A stretch of 64,000 bases of DNA from Pyxicephalus adspersus (lineage: Eukaryota; Chordata; Amphibia; Anura; Pyxicephalidae): positions 33,586,311 to 33,650,310 of the forward strand of contig NC_092859.1 of NCBI RefSeq assembly GCF_032062135.1, in the 5' to 3' direction. The notes beneath the pieces were generated by a model. That model saw nothing but the letters and a program-made list of their open reading frames with translations, had not been told where the DNA came from and did not search any database. Below are positions 41,832 through 56,029 of this stretch, piece after piece (positions within the stretch are counted from its first letter, which is position 1; every line of letters begins with the position of its first letter). Made by a program: the position numbers and the translations under genes.

Positions 41832-44427
41832 AGGTGTCACTGACTACATGGAAGCATTGGAATCAATCATTGTCCCTAGTAGGACCTTACAATATTAACA
41901 ATCATGTTTTAGGATTTCAGATGGAAACTAATTATCTCACTGTTGTGCTAAAGAACAACTTCATTAATTGCAAATTACACAGCAACAATCTACTAATGGG
42001 CAAATAAATGCTTTGACCGAGACTATGTAATGACAATGTAATTTATGAATGCATGGGGTCAGTACTACATAGCACACAGAGTGCAGCAGTCAGGACAAGA
42101 TGGTCGTTTAGAGAGAAAAACCGGGAAGTTAATAAAATTGTTTAGAATACCAAATTCGTACACAGAAAATCACAAAAAAAAAAAAACAAATATATCTTTT
42201 ACTTCCAGTAAATGTACTAAGCCTGAAAAAATGAATGCAGCTGTCACATTTAAGGACCAGTAGAATACATTGTAATATTGATTTTGAGTTTAGCTAGCCA
42301 ATAAACATTTTCTGGTAGCACCTAAACAATGTGGCAAATGTGCAGCAGATTTTGGTTATATCCAGGCTAGCTAGTAATGTGAACTATATTTGTTGGCAGC
42401 CCAATGGATGCCCTATATGATCATTTATTTCAAAAGCAGTCCTATTCTTTGCAGCTATATATATCATAGTATAGGAATACTTTGACCGCTGGTTGCTGCA
42501 TTTTGTTCTAAAATAAATGAAAACAATATTGTCAATATTGTCATTTATCCGCTGTTTTGCTCTGTCACTATTTTCCTGTGATGTCTTTTAAGGTCACTAA
42601 GTCTGTTAGGCAGAGATGAGTCTTCCTCCTGATTAAACACATTTGTCTGCTATCAGTTGCTATTCAGAAATTACAAGTTTGTTCGTCTTTTCCTTGGTCT
42701 GTGCACACATGGCATTAGACAGTGGTAAACCACACTGTCCAGATGGCGAATGCAGGGGAATTATTTATTCTAGGTTAGCTGTATACTTAACAAGGAGACA
42801 GCGATGATTCACATTAAAAAGAGTCAGCAAAATCAGGACACTGCCGGATACCAAGGAGTATAAATATTAGGATTCTGTGTTATGGCAACTTAAAGTAAAC
42901 TTGTGTTTTGTCCATTCAAAAATTAGATTTCGTTGTCAGGATTTTGAGTGGTGGGAGTGATGAGAAATATGTGGAACTCAAGGTTTAGGTAAAGTTGTCA
43001 CCTGGCTGGTGAAAATGTAACTTTTGGCCAATATTATATTAAGAAAATAAAATGGAATAATATTAGTATTATTTCCAAGAAAAAGAGGCAACCCTGCATA
43101 CAAGGGATCCCCTGACTCGTTTTCCTTCTTCTCAGGATGTGACAATGCTTTTGCTTAGCAATAGGCTAATTAGGCACCTAGAACTCTAATATTACATCAG
43201 GAAAAGAAACCTTAGCTCTAACGGTTTACTTGTACTTTCCTCCTGCACAAAGATAATTGAAATGAGTATGTGCTCAATACAACATAAGAAACAACATATT
43301 TTTTTATATAGCGGGCACCTAAATCCACCTGCCACTATTCCCATATGGTGTTAGAGCTACCCTGGAAATCTTATGCAAAAACTGATTTTCTTAAAGTATG
43401 ATTTGGGCAGGGCTAAGCGTAACTCCCCCCTCCAAGCTACCCATGTGACCTTGTTCTAGCTTGTTTATAGGATGCTAAGTCACCCAAAAATACCCCACAT
43501 AAGGAATCTTAGACTTTTCCAAGGGGTTCTGTGTGGTTTTTACAGTGAAAATACATGTTACCATAGTTGCACTTAGTTCATGTATGTCCTAAAATATACC
43601 AGTGTTTCAACCAGAGTTCCCCAACAATACCCCCCACCCTCTCTGTATAATTATTGCAGCAATTAAAAAAACTAATAAAACATGTATTTACATGCCTCAG
43701 ATATCTAGCTAAACCAGTGGTAACATTTAAATCTGCAGTCTTCTTAATTCTTGACTGCAGAGTGCTAGGGTTCTTCTATGGGTGTCCACATTTGGTGATG
43801 TGGTTATATCTTATTGTTTTTTTAACCACAGGGTTCTGACAAGTCTACATGTGGTAGTGGTGGTATGGTGACTTTTTTTTGTCTCAAGATGGTTTTTAAA
43901 CTATCAAGGGGCCAATAAAAGTGGAATTTTCCATTAGACCTCTTTTTGTGTTGCCCAGTTGATATTATTGATGACTAATTTATATTTTATTTCTTTATAT
44001 AATAATTAGGTTGGAATTTAGGGAGGAATGACAAAACCTTACAATGAGTAGTTACACAGAAAATGTGGAGAAGCCTGAACACTGAAACACACTGCAATCA
44101 CTTTATTTATATGTCATCAAAAACCTATGGGCTGTGGTTCACCTCCATACGTCCAAAGTCTGCGAAGGACAAAATAGAAATAGCAATGCGGTGTTGGCAC
44201 CATTTTAGAATAGAGACACATGACTAATTTGTTTTTCTGCTCAGAAATACAGTGAGTTTTGGTTTCCCATGAAGTCAATGTGTTTATATAGCTAATAAAT
44301 TTTATTGACAAGGGGAAAATAGTTACTCAATATGAAAGGGTCAAGAATAATTTTGTGCTTGGAATCACAAGTGAAAAATGTCATCTAGCAGCAAAAAAGA
44401 TGAAGAAAGAAAAAGGCAAAATTAACG
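41832..44427. other. intergenic, no gene seen
   Basis: AT-rich, no recognisable exons or repeats beyond short A runs. Confidence 0.6.
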
Positions 44428-44775
44428 TAAAGTGGACCTAAACTCAAAATTTTTACTTTTTATAAAAGGGTAGACAACACTCCAGTGATCAAGACAGAAT
44501 GGGAGCACAAAGCCTCCCGGGATACCTACGTCACGCATCCTGGGAGTCTTTGGGATGCTTTTTCTGGGCATGCACAGAAGGAGCCCTTTCATCAATGGAA
44601 GAAAAAAATTGACAATCTCACGCATGTGAAGTAGGATCTGCAATCTTTTTTCTCAATCTACTTTCACTCGATCCTGCGCCTGCGCAGTGTGAGATCGGGG
44701 GATGCAGGAAGAAGAATTATTATCCTATTCAAGCCATGAACAAAAAATGTATATATTATGAGACGTTCCTTTTTA
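44428..44775. mobile_element. MITE family B copy
   Basis: Starts taaagtggacctaaactcaa, with cctacgtcacgcatcctggg as in the copy at 31412 and tgcgcctgcgcagtgtgaga at 44675. The right end is poorly defined. Confidence 0.65.
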
Positions 44776-46027
44776 TTACACAAACATTTTTTTTGGTGGA
44801 CTTGCATTGAGATTAAAGGATCAGTAATATGTAGAACGACTTATTTTAACAACTGGTACATAAAAATAAGGCTTGAAAGGTGAGACCAGGGCCAAAAAAG
44901 TGGAAATATAAATGAAAGATTAGTCAGAACTGCTGATCAAATACTCCAGGATTGTGTATCAAATAATGGAGCCGTCTTTGTTCAGGCATTGCCGAGGGTC
45001 AGCAGTTATATTCTGGACTTGGACTGGGTACTGTTGTATTGTGGAAATGCAACCCAGAAAAGCTGCAACAGTGTGAATCCAGCAATAGTTGCCAGCTTTG
45101 AGATGAAACAAATGATATCCTGTTTTCTGTGGTGGTCTTAGTAGTGTTTGCAAAAGTCTGATTCAGATTGCAAAATATAAATTCCAAACCTCTGCAGGAA
45201 TGTTCATTACAGTATGCAGAAGTGTCATCAGGCCAATAGGCAGATAGGAAGACTGCCCGAAAAAATGGAAATTACCCTATTGGCTAAAGTGAACATTGTA
45301 GTAACGTGTGTGTGTGTACCTTTTCATAGTTCCAGTTTTTGTTGCACTGTCCTAAATTGTGAAAAACTTATCAGACATTGGTTAAACTAGGGACTAGAGT
45401 TGTAAAAGATGAGTCCTAGATATTCATCAGGTAAAATAGGGATAGTGGTAAGTTCCCCTTTCTTTATGAGGATGGTAAGTTGTCTTCATGAGAATGCTGC
45501 CATTAACATTTCAATGCCTCCACATTTTTATCAGAGTCCGCCATTATCCTATCCAGGCACACTTCCATAGAATGTTACACAGAAAATGTATAAAACCACA
45601 ACTATCGAATAGTTGAGATGAAGGGATTACCCAACAGAATTGGTTTTAAAAACCAAATTAACTAAAATAGTGATTAACAAATCAAAATTACAAAACAGTA
45701 TGTGTGATGAAAGGTAGATGTATGTACTTCCTAACAATTAACTTCTTTTATTTGCTCCTTTGTGGTCTGTTTAATATATAATTTAGAGTATTTTGTCATA
45801 TCTATTTGACAAGATTGAATGTTTATCCTACTAGAACTGTTCTGTACACGCTGCATGTAACTACAAAACACCTTTCTTTTGTTTTTGAGAAAACAGAGAT
45901 GTGTTCTATAGTGCTAGATATTTTGTGTCTTAGGTGTCTCGATAAATTCATGACAGTGGGTGAGCAATGTCATCCTAGGACTGGAAGTATTTTACTGGCA
46001 GAAAAACTTGGAGTGTGTGTGAATGTG
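44776..46027. other. intergenic, no gene seen
   Basis: Includes a short (gt)n run at about 45307. No recognisable coding sequence. Confidence 0.6.
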
Positions 46028-46550
46028 GAGACATTACCCAGTGTTTCCCAACCAGGGTTCCGCAGAATGAGGGCTGGATTTTTGGGCTAATATGTCATGG
46101 ATACTGGGAGAGGCATTTTTACTGCTATTACAGCTATAATTATCATTATACATAAATAATACATAACGTGTTTAGTATTTGGGCTATTCTGCCCACAACC
46201 ATCATGGCTCCCACCACTGACGTTCCACTATCATCATGGATGCCTTCCTATATTTGCCCTTTGAGCACAAGCTAGCTGGCCTAGAGGAGAAAAAAAAGTA
46301 CAAATCCAACCTTGCATGGAACCCTAGGGTACTTCCAGAGTTTTCTAGAGGTTCCTTGAGCAATGAGCATGTTGGATCTGTATACTTGACACCAATGATC
46401 CTTTTGGCCAATAATGTAAGAGAAATTCCTCCTACTGACCACCACACTAATGTGCTGTGAGTTGTGTGTATAGTAATTATAGAAGGGGTTTCCCAAGACA
46501 TGAAAGTTATTTTATGATTTCACCCATGTTGAAAAGGTCTACAGAGAAAG
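46028..46550 (-). mobile_element. repeat family D, inverted, probably interrupted copies
   Basis: Contains agtgtttcccaaccagggtt near 46040, then ggaaccctagggtacttcc, gaggttccttgagcaatgag, gatccttttggccaataatg and ccaccacactaatgtgctg from about 46318. It is the reverse orientation of the copies at 14840 and 55058. Confidence 0.6.
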
Positions 46551-49500
46551 ACTACATTAACCATAGCTGTCTGTCACAGAAATATAATACATTGATGCTC
46601 CCTTCATATAAGATTAGCTTAATCCACGCATTCCTTTTTGCTATTACAGTCTGGTGTTTCCAGTCCCTTGTTTTTGTTGGGTGCGTAAATAACATACTTA
46701 TGTTGGCAGGGTGACTTGTGGTGACAAGACTTAACATGACATATGGTGCGCCCAGCATGCACTCGGCGCTTGATATGTGCGTGCTACGACCAGCTAGACA
46801 GTCAAGAGGAATTGTTTACATCTGTGGGTAGAAGGTTTATTAGAAGAAGACGGATGACTGTGACAATAAAACTGCTTTCTAGTAAAATAAAGATTATTTT
46901 GGATAATTTCAGGAACATGTTTTAACATTTTATTCTTTCCTCGCAATGTACTTACAATTAGTGTCTGTTGGCACCACAAAGGCTACTGCAAGAAGGGTTC
47001 ATTATACTGGACTGTGAACACAGCTGAATACACAGATGAAATATATATGGGAGCTGTTTTACCTACTAAAGGGTTTGTATTTCTATCCATCCAGTCCAGA
47101 GCTTTGCCCAGTTCTATGTACAGCACAGCCCTGTCTGGTAAGGAGTGAACCTGAGTTTTGTCTGCTGTAGTTTCACTCTTATTCATATTCCACCATGTGA
47201 CTGGACAGTAAATGAAAAAGCATCAGACTGATCAGCTTATTTCTCTTCACTTTACTTTTTTTCTCCTATCAGCATGCTCCTTGCACACCAGCAAACCTGA
47301 TTGGCTTCATCCCCCTTCCCACCTTAACCTCCCGTTGATGAAGCAGGGACTGTAGGAAGCTTAAACCAAGTAATACATGTAGCTAGATAAATAGAAGATG
47401 GCAGGAAAATTATATTCTATAGACCCAGGATCAACATTGAAAATTTCTTGGCCCCATACTAGGTAAACTTTCTAGTCCCCCTCCCCATGTCTAAGAATTG
47501 AAGAGATGCTCTCTTGGACAGGGCCAGTACAAAAGTACTTGTTCCTCCCCTAAGTGCAGTCCTGTGCAGACCCATCTTGAGTCCCTGATACTGCATAGGT
47601 AACTTCCCCTGTTCCTACCTAGGTACCATCACCTTCACTGCCTTGTTGCTGCTTTATAACTGCTTCATGTATTTGTAATATAAACATTGAATATGAGTAC
47701 ATTATGACAATTATGGCTTTACCTAAAGGTTCAAAGCAGTAAAAAACTGTTTGCCTTTGGACTGTCTCTCCCCAATTGTGAATTTTTGGGTTTAGTACAG
47801 AGCAGAGAAGTGTGATGATGAGGCACTGCTCTGATCATTTGGCTCTGTGTGTTGTAAGAGTTTAGCATTAAATGGCAGGGAAAAGAGGAAGGGATCTGCA
47901 TACTCCCAATCCAAGCTCACTATTCCCAGCACATTTTGAGGGCAGACACACCCAAGCAAGTCCAGAAAAAGCCGCCCCCCCATATATTCAATTTCTTATT
48001 CATGTCTGTCCTTCCAAAATAATACAACAATCCAGTGTTCTTAAAATTATCAGGCTCCTGAACTATAATTAACGTTATTGTCTCACATCACAATTTATTT
48101 AAGTGTGGAATATTGCCAAACAACACAACAATCACAACACTCCTGAGAATCATAGGCAGAAGCCATAACTTTACATAATATGAAGCCTTGCCCATAGATA
48201 ACATAGAATATATTAAGTTGGAAAAGGCCAACATCTCAATACCAGCTTTATTGACCTGACATAATAACATAACTTGTTCTAGACACAGATGTACTATGAG
48301 CACACTTGAAGGCAACCTGACATGGTCCAAATGCCTTTCCCTTCCATGTGCTACAAAAACACACTCAAGGTCATAGACCATTAATTCATCCACCAACTAA
48401 GCTGTGATGACCTTTTCAAATAGGAGTCCAGGAGGACAACTCTTCTACAGGACCGAAGATCAGTAATGATTTACCTAGCACTGACTGGCATTGAGGCCCC
48501 CACCTCATCATCTCCTGCTGCAGTAGCCATTCCTGGTTGAGCAAGTTCACCTATCCTGGTATCCCTTCCAAAGGAAGACATGGTTCCATCAGTCAAGGAT
48601 CAGCAGAAGGCTCAAAGGCCTTCAGGAGGACTATAAGTTCGTCTCTTTTGACATTCACAAAACTGTTCCTTTTATTTGATAGCTGTGGCTTCCCAGATCC
48701 AAAAGTGTGATATAGAGGAAGCCCAGACTGCAGACCTGGGTTATATATCATAGTGCCTAATTTCCAGGTTACAAGTTCAATTATCCTGATAAAAATATTA
48801 GTTGTAGACATAAAAAGCAACTTGTGATTATGGGTCTCAAGTTCCAACACCTTTCACCAGTAAGGCTTCCTCGGGATTGTTGAGCTCACAGAAATGGAGA
48901 AATAATACCAATAGCTGCAATCACTGTGCTTTAAAATCAAAGAAAAGGGTACCCTGAGACTGGCTGCTAATGTCTCTCCCCTTATCTCACCCCAAACTAC
49001 CAACGATTCATAGGGAAAACGGTTACTTTATTCCACCACTGACACCAACAAATTAATGTTTTCTCTTCAACTTGGACACCTTGATAAGAGTTAAGAGACA
49101 GTTAAGAATCCATTGTTATGTTGAGATTCAGCATGTGAATGCAACTTGCTTCTGTCTATGGTTTTTCTTTCCCTGGACCAATATGCAACTGCCATTCCAG
49201 CCTAACAATCAAGTATCATCTTATCAAGTGTTATCAACATCTTTTTAACCTGTCTCTTAACCGGGAAACTATCTTCTACCCACGCCATTATACCAATCAA
49301 TACTCAGATTTATTCAAGTAACTAATACTGCTGTAATTTATCATTCGCCTACAGTCTCCTAATATGATCCTGGAGGGTACTCTAGCGTGCAAATCCCTAC
49401 TCTACTAATATATCTACTGTACTTTATCTTTTTGTAATAAAGGTCCCCAGAACTGTTCAATGCATTGGATTCAGGTTATCCTTCCTCCAGTAGTACACCA

Positions 49501-52500
49501 CAAACTTCTATTTGCTTTCCCTGCTGCCTGGCCACACTGTTTGCTCATCTTGCAATTATCTGAGTGTACTTTCAAATCTTTTTCTTTGCCAGTTCTAACA
49601 GCTCTGAGGCTCCATTATTGTACTCTTTCCTTTTTCCCTAAGTGAATTATGTTATCTAAGGAACACTAAAGCCTGGGCACAAACATGCAACCATTCTATA
49701 ACTACCCTTTGCGTCATTCATTTGTCGTAGGGTGCAATTTGAACTCGACCTATTGAGCCAATAACATTGGCCTGGAAATGTGATTAGCATTCCTACTTAA
49801 TGATTCCTGAAAACAGTTTACTTGTCCTAAAGTGCCCCATCCCTAGATTATAAACTTTAGGGCTGGGTTCACACTGTTTCATGTGTAGTTTTATGGATCC
49901 TTTGCCTGCTTTTATAATGAACATTGATACATGTTTTAATGCCTTTCGATGTGTTTTTATGCATTTTGCATTTTTTGTTGGACTCTGTCAGTAAACATTG
50001 GTTGTGAACATACTGTTGATTATGTTTTTATTTGCTATTGAAATCAATAGGGCCTTCCATATGACTGCAACATAAACAGCACTGTGCATTTATTTTGCAT
50101 AATGCATGGCAATGGTTTGCAGTGGTATGAAGTAGCACTACTGAAGACAATAGGATAATGTAAAAATGTGCTAAATCGAAAAGGTGTTCACAATTTTTAT
50201 ATTTGTAACAAGTCGTAAAGGAGCTTTAAAATTCATCTCTTAAAATGCTCTATAAATTATCAACAAATACCACATAAGAATACTAAAGTCAGGTTTTGAT
50301 CAGTTTCTAATAGCTTATAAAAAATGAGAAATTAAATAGTTAGAGTTTAAGGGTATGGATATGCTTGAAAACTATAAAAAAGTAATTTTACATTCAAGTT
50401 GTTCTAGCTGGTCCACAACAAGAATTTTGTTTCATGGCAAATACTTTTATGAACTAAATCTGCCGCTAGTCTGGCCAAATCCAACAGATGTGTATAATCC
50501 AAGAAGGAAAACCATACTGGTGGATAAAACATGTGGAACACACATTCAGGAGCTACATATATGCAAAAATACTGTTCTGGAACAATTACATCTGCCAAAC
50601 CAGCTGACAGAGAAGTTTGAAAATAATTTATTTTCACAGATAAGTAACTTTCATTTTTGTTGGTACCTTAAAATGTATCTAGATCCTTAAAATCAAAAGT
50701 ACATCACAGCTTACAGTTATCGTTTTTTCTGGTTCCATTAGACAATGGGGATAGCATTCTGGACTCACAAAGCTGCTGCATTTCTGGCCAAACCAACAAG
50801 TATTTTTTGTACTTCTTGACAATTTTATGAGCCCGAAAAAGAAAATTATTACAGCCATTGTATTTATATACTGGAAAGATGCAATATATAACTCTTTTGT
50901 TGTTGTTTTTGGGTTTAGATATACTTTAAAATTAAAAACACTTTTATTATATATTCATACTAAATGGTATATACTGTATGTTTTACTTTTTTAGTTTGCT
51001 CTTTGTAGGAGAACTATCAGGTAGCTAGCCTAATAGCTGACATAAGCTTTAGGGAGTGTCGGCCTGTATGTTACTGAGTTCGTCTATGAATGGCAACACT
51101 GATAATTTAACCTTCATAACCACGTAGAAGTATGTCAAGTCACATCATAGCAGATAAAAGTGCAGTGCCATGAGAAGCTACAATACCTACAGAGGCGAGA
51201 AAGGTCCATGAAATTAGAGCACCCAAGCATAGCCTGTGCCCCCCCCCCCCTAGCTTTTTTATTTATGTGTTGTGTATGAAATAAACCATAATGTCTGATG
51301 ATACAATTATTCATGGTCTAATTTCTGTTAGCCTCTGTTGCATTTTATGTTTTAGCATTGTCATGGTAAGTGATGCTTAAAAAGGGGTAAATCTTCTGTT
51401 ACTGGGTATAATGAAATTGTTTAGTGCCTGTGAAGAATGTGGTTCAAATTAGAGGTTCAGAATAGTGGAAAAGAATTAAAGGTAGATTTTAGAGGTTCAA
51501 CTTTTTCTGTTCTGTTTCTATTGCAAAAACAGAACGAAAAACAGAATATGAAGGGACTATTTTTGCTGTAGCGCCATCTTTTTTATGAGTATTATGAAAG
51601 GTAGCTAGGGTACATATCGGATAGTTATGTACCATCAGCAGGCACATTTCTAATAGTATATCAGGTCAAATGAATATGTCACTTTGATAAAACACCAGGG
51701 CAAACTGGGAGGGTGAATCTTTTTGGAAAGAACACTGGAAGCAATAAAGGGGTTTGAATCCCTCACCAATTCATCTATAGCGAAAAATAAATTGTCTTTA
51801 GATAAACTTAAAACGAGAGGGTGTGTTAAGTGTTAAAGGTAGTTTAGAGATTAGTTTAAGCTTTGGAGTCCAGTTGAGAAAGAGTTAAAGAGAATCTAAA
51901 CGTTAAAAGTGGAAAAAAAGTGCACTTCTGACACATAGCTCTTTTGCAGCTAAAAGTAATATACTAAATACGGCCTGACAGGTAAGTGCGATGCACTAAT
52001 TTATTATAACTATTTTCTAAGTGGACCAAATAACTTTCATGCAATTTTCCTTTGCTCAACTTTCTGGCTAAGCTAGTATGGAAATTTGATCTTCACCTCA
52101 ACAATGTATTCTGTTACATGTTCCAACAATTATTAACAATGATACTTCTTTTCTCTGACTTTATACAAAAGCATGTGACTTGTGTCACTCTGTGTAAATA
52201 GTTTATTGTGTTTAAAAATCCGGGGAAGAGCCTGAGTGATGATCATCACATCAGTGTCGCCTGAGCTTCTTAGCTGTCTGGTTTAACCAGCTTACAAACA
52301 TCAGCGTGTTATGCAACTAACCTATCAATCCACAAGTAGCAGATCCAGTGCCATACTGATGTCTGACTGACAAAGGGGCTCTCTACATATGTTATTTAAT
52401 ATATCTTAAATGTACTTTTATGAGTTTTCACAAAGTTTTACACATGTGCAAAAAATGTTGTGGTGTCCACTAAACTTACGTCCATATGGCTTAAAAGAGA

Positions 52501-52784
52501 TCCTTTTTCCTTATTCAAAGCTATGTGAATTGATCATACATGCTAAAGTGAAGAACGTTACCATTGTTTTTAAAGATGTGTATATTTGTTGGTTGGTACT
52601 CTTGCCTTTGCAGCACTGGGTCATATGTTTCAATATATGTTTCCAATATTGGAAAGGACTCAGAGTTTGTATGGTCTCCTTGTATTTGAGGGGTTTCCGC
52701 CCAGATCCCAAAAACAAGTAGGTAGGTAAATTGGCTTCCCCACATTGGTCTTAGACTGTGTTTATGACATATGACCATGGCGGG
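46551..52784. other. intergenic, no gene seen
   Basis: The longest frame (50355-50690, 111 codons) has no family resemblance. There is a C run at about 51239 and a 'gttcacactgtttcatgtgt' repeat-type phrase at 49868. No other structure. Confidence 0.6.
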
Positions 52785-52875
52785 GACATTAGATTGTGAC
52801 CCCCTTTTGAGGAACAGTGATATCACAATTGACTTTGTAAAGGGCTGTGGTATATGTTAACACTATTAAAAGTAC
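52785..52875 (+). repeat. interspersed repeat fragment (related to 57345 and 56185)
   Basis: Contains ttttgaggaacagtgatatc, attgactttgtaaagggctg and atgttaacactattaaaag, the usual wording of a common frog repeat end. Confidence 0.5.
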
Positions 52876-53579
52876 ATACATAGAAAAGAAGAAACCCCTT
52901 TAATGCTATAGTTGTCACAAATTGCCAAATACCCTAAGTAACAATATAGAAACAGAAAGTTTCTAAATAAATAAAAAAATAGATGAAATAGATACTAGAT
53001 AATAGATACTAATAGATTCTAAATAGATAAAAAAAAATAACTTTTACTTCCAAAATGATAAAAATGATGATGGACGTTCTTGTTTTGTTTGCTGTAATAT
53101 CAGGTTGTTGTGCTCCATACTATTCCAAGATTCTTTCATCCAAGGAAATGCACTGGTGAATCCTTGGAAGCATCATTTTGACCTGATAGTGTTTTCATCT
53201 ATCCAAAGTTTGTTATAACGTCTGTCCTGTATGTACTCTAATACAGATCTGGATTTTAACATTACCTTGGATTTTAGATATTTGTGTATGTAGCTCTGCT
53301 ATCAAAGCCCCTGAAAAAGCCGCTGTTGCTGTGAAATGCGTCAGATTTTTATAGAATGTATGTAATTGATAGCGTTCCAGTTCTACTACGTGTGACACAT
53401 TGTAATTCCTAAGCCAAGTGTCTGGATTTTTATTGAATAAGTGTTATGTATTGTTGATATTTTTTTTTTTTGAAAATAAAAGTTATTTTTCTTTTATAAC
53501 ACTATTTAAATACCAAATAATAATATTGACCCCAATGAAATAAATCTAAAGCAGAAAACAAAGCATATTATTTTGGAGC

Positions 53580-53892
53580 TTAAACTGGACCTATGATGAC
53601 ATTTTTAACATGATATAAAAGGGTGAATAACCCTTTTATATAATTAATAAAATGTCTTTTTTATACTTTTTTAGTTTGAAGGGGAGGAAACCCAGAGCTG
53701 TAGGGCTTTCCCCAAAGTGTAAAAAAAAAACCGCTGATCTCACGCATGCACATTGAGATTGGCACTTCCTTTTAGATTTTCAGAAGAAAACATCACTTGA
53801 TCTTGCACCTGCACATTGCGAGATTGGGTGATGCAAGAAGAAGCCGGAAGAAGAATTTCAGAAGATGGCTTTTCATGAAAGTTCCACTTTAA
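53580..53892. mobile_element. MITE family B copy with both ends
   Basis: The left end taaactggacctatgatg and right end gttccactttaa are inverted. The inner blocks gatctcacgcatgcacattg and cttgatcttgcacctgcaca match the other copies. TTAA at both ends would fit a piggyBac-type target, but this is not proven. Confidence 0.65.
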
Positions 53893-55057
53893 CAATCTGT
53901 AGATGAGAGATTTAGATATTCTTCTTGCTTTATGTGTAGGTATGCTGAACACATGGCTCATCTTTTAAGTAGATGTACTGAAAATAAATGTAATATCTTT
54001 AAGGAATACATAACCGGATTTAATAATCAATCTTTAATACCTACATTATGATGAGCTCTTATTAGGTCTGAGAATGTATATTTCAAAGCAGATCCTTTAA
54101 AATCCCACTGCTCAGTACATTTGTTTATTCTGCATTCTTTATGTAAGTCGCATATAGTACATAACAAACTGCTGGACCTCATTGTGTATGTTTACCAAAC
54201 CGAAGAGTGACTTTCCTAGCAAAAGACCAGCAAGGCTTAAGGATGCTTTTTAAATTCATGTGCTGTTTTTAAATGCATGTGCATTGCCTTTTGCATTGGT
54301 ATGCTTTGTGTTAGGGCACTACACAGTAACGCATAGCTGGAGTGTGCTGGCAAGGAGTTTTTGGAGAGTCATTAATGTCATTGGATTTCCACATGTTGCA
54401 GTCATGTGTTATTACAACATATTAGCAGGGAAAGAACAATATTGGTGGAAAATGCAGAGCTACTGCAAGCTAAAATTCAATAAAATCTACTTTTTGAATA
54501 AAACTAAGCATCTGTCAACAAGAGCTTCTTTACCACTCACACCTGCTAGATTTTAGTACAGGTAGGGCCTCTGAACTTGATATGTCACTAACAGTCTTTT
54601 TGTTGTATTTTCTTTATCATGATGATCAGGGGTTACATTTTTTGTTAGGGATCGCTCTTTTACTCCCTATCCTAAAGATACCCTAACACATTCTGACACA
54701 CATGGTGTCACAAGGACAGAAAGATAGAGGTAATAACCCTAGCGAGGACACTACAGGCAATAAAACCTTGAAGCCTCTTAACCCCTCTTAATAAAATGTA
54801 CTGTATAGTTTCCTTAAATTTGTGAGCTAACTCTTACAGAGTCACTGCTACTACTCTATGCTCTTCTCCAACAGATTCACTTTTACAACTCCACACTTTT
54901 GCAGAGTCACTGCATCTACCCCATGGTCTACTTCTGCAGAGTCACTACTCCTGTTCTATGTTCTTTTTTCGTTTTGAGCAGACTTTCCTGTTTTTTTAAC
55001 ATGAAAGAATCTTCAAAAATCATTTTTAGTTTCTAGGGAAATTCTACTATATCCCAG

Positions 55058-55267
55058 TTCACATTATATTAGCATGGTGGTTAGTAGGAAGAATACCTCT
55101 TACACTGCTGGCCAGTGTGAAGAATGCCACCCTTACAGATAACCAAAAAGATCATTGGTCACAGTTAAGTTGAACTGAGAACTCAAAATTGCTTATGGAT
55201 CAAGGAACTCCTAAAAACCTCTGAGGGAACCCTAGGGTTCCACTGAACTCTGATTGAGAAACACTGG
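55058..55267 (+). mobile_element. repeat family D copy
   Basis: Order: agcatggtggttagtaggaa, acactgctggccagtgtgaa, caaggaactcc, tgagggaaccctagggttcc, gattgagaaacactgg. Collinear with the copy at 14840-15032. Confidence 0.65.
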
Positions 55268-56029
55268 TCTACAGTGTCACTGCTACTAGTCTGTGCTTCC
55301 CTCCTACAGATTCACTGCTCCTACTCTATACTTCACGCACTACTTTTATATGTTTAGTGTTACTGTACTTACAGGATATTTAGAACTGTAGACCTGTTCT
55401 GTGTCAGGCAGTTATTGTAGTGTTCAGCCATCATCATTGTTTCCTGCTGTCACTGGGGCTCATTGTATTAGATCATTTGCAGCATATATTGCAGCATGCA
55501 TTGAACAGCACTACTGCTGGTGGTCTGACATTACATACTGTAGATTACTATTTTAAATACATTGCTTTCAGCAGTCAATGGGGTTGTTGTAATATTGTTA
55601 TCTGACCCCAGAAACAAAAAAAACTGAAATAAATATACATCAAAAATGCATATTAACTCAATTACATTTAGTATGATTTTTAAAAATGTCATCTTTTTAA
55701 TTGATTGCCTATTAAATATAGGCACAATTTTGATCACCAAAAATATTAACACACTGTGGCAATGTGGCAACATAACTTATTCTTTGGCAATGGTGCTTGG
55801 TCTAGATCCCTGGTGCAGTCCTCAGAGATGCTTACAGTGACCAGTGAAGAATTAAATATTCATTAGGGTAGGTTCTAGCAGTTTAATTGGTTTATTTTTA
55901 TCACACATCACACGGTTTCATATTGTCCATACTTGTTTTCTTTCTTTTATTTGTGTTATAATAGATAATTTTTGGGAGGGGCTGTAGGGGGCACAAAAAG
56001 TTAAGCATTGAATTAAAAGGGGGTGCAAC

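Larger units (their letters stand above)
52876..56029. other. intergenic apart from MITE B and D copies
   Basis: Contains (aatagata)-like short tandem DNA at about 52975-53040 and the phrase ctgaaaaagccgctgttgct with gaaatgcgtc (about 53310), a recurring repeat phrase whose reverse complement resembles gtttcgcagcagctcagtct at 5443. Confidence 0.55.

Noticed and set aside
50355..50690. 111-codon open frame
   Set aside because: No recognisable domain, no splice context or promoter. The length is plausible by chance in this much AT-rich DNA.
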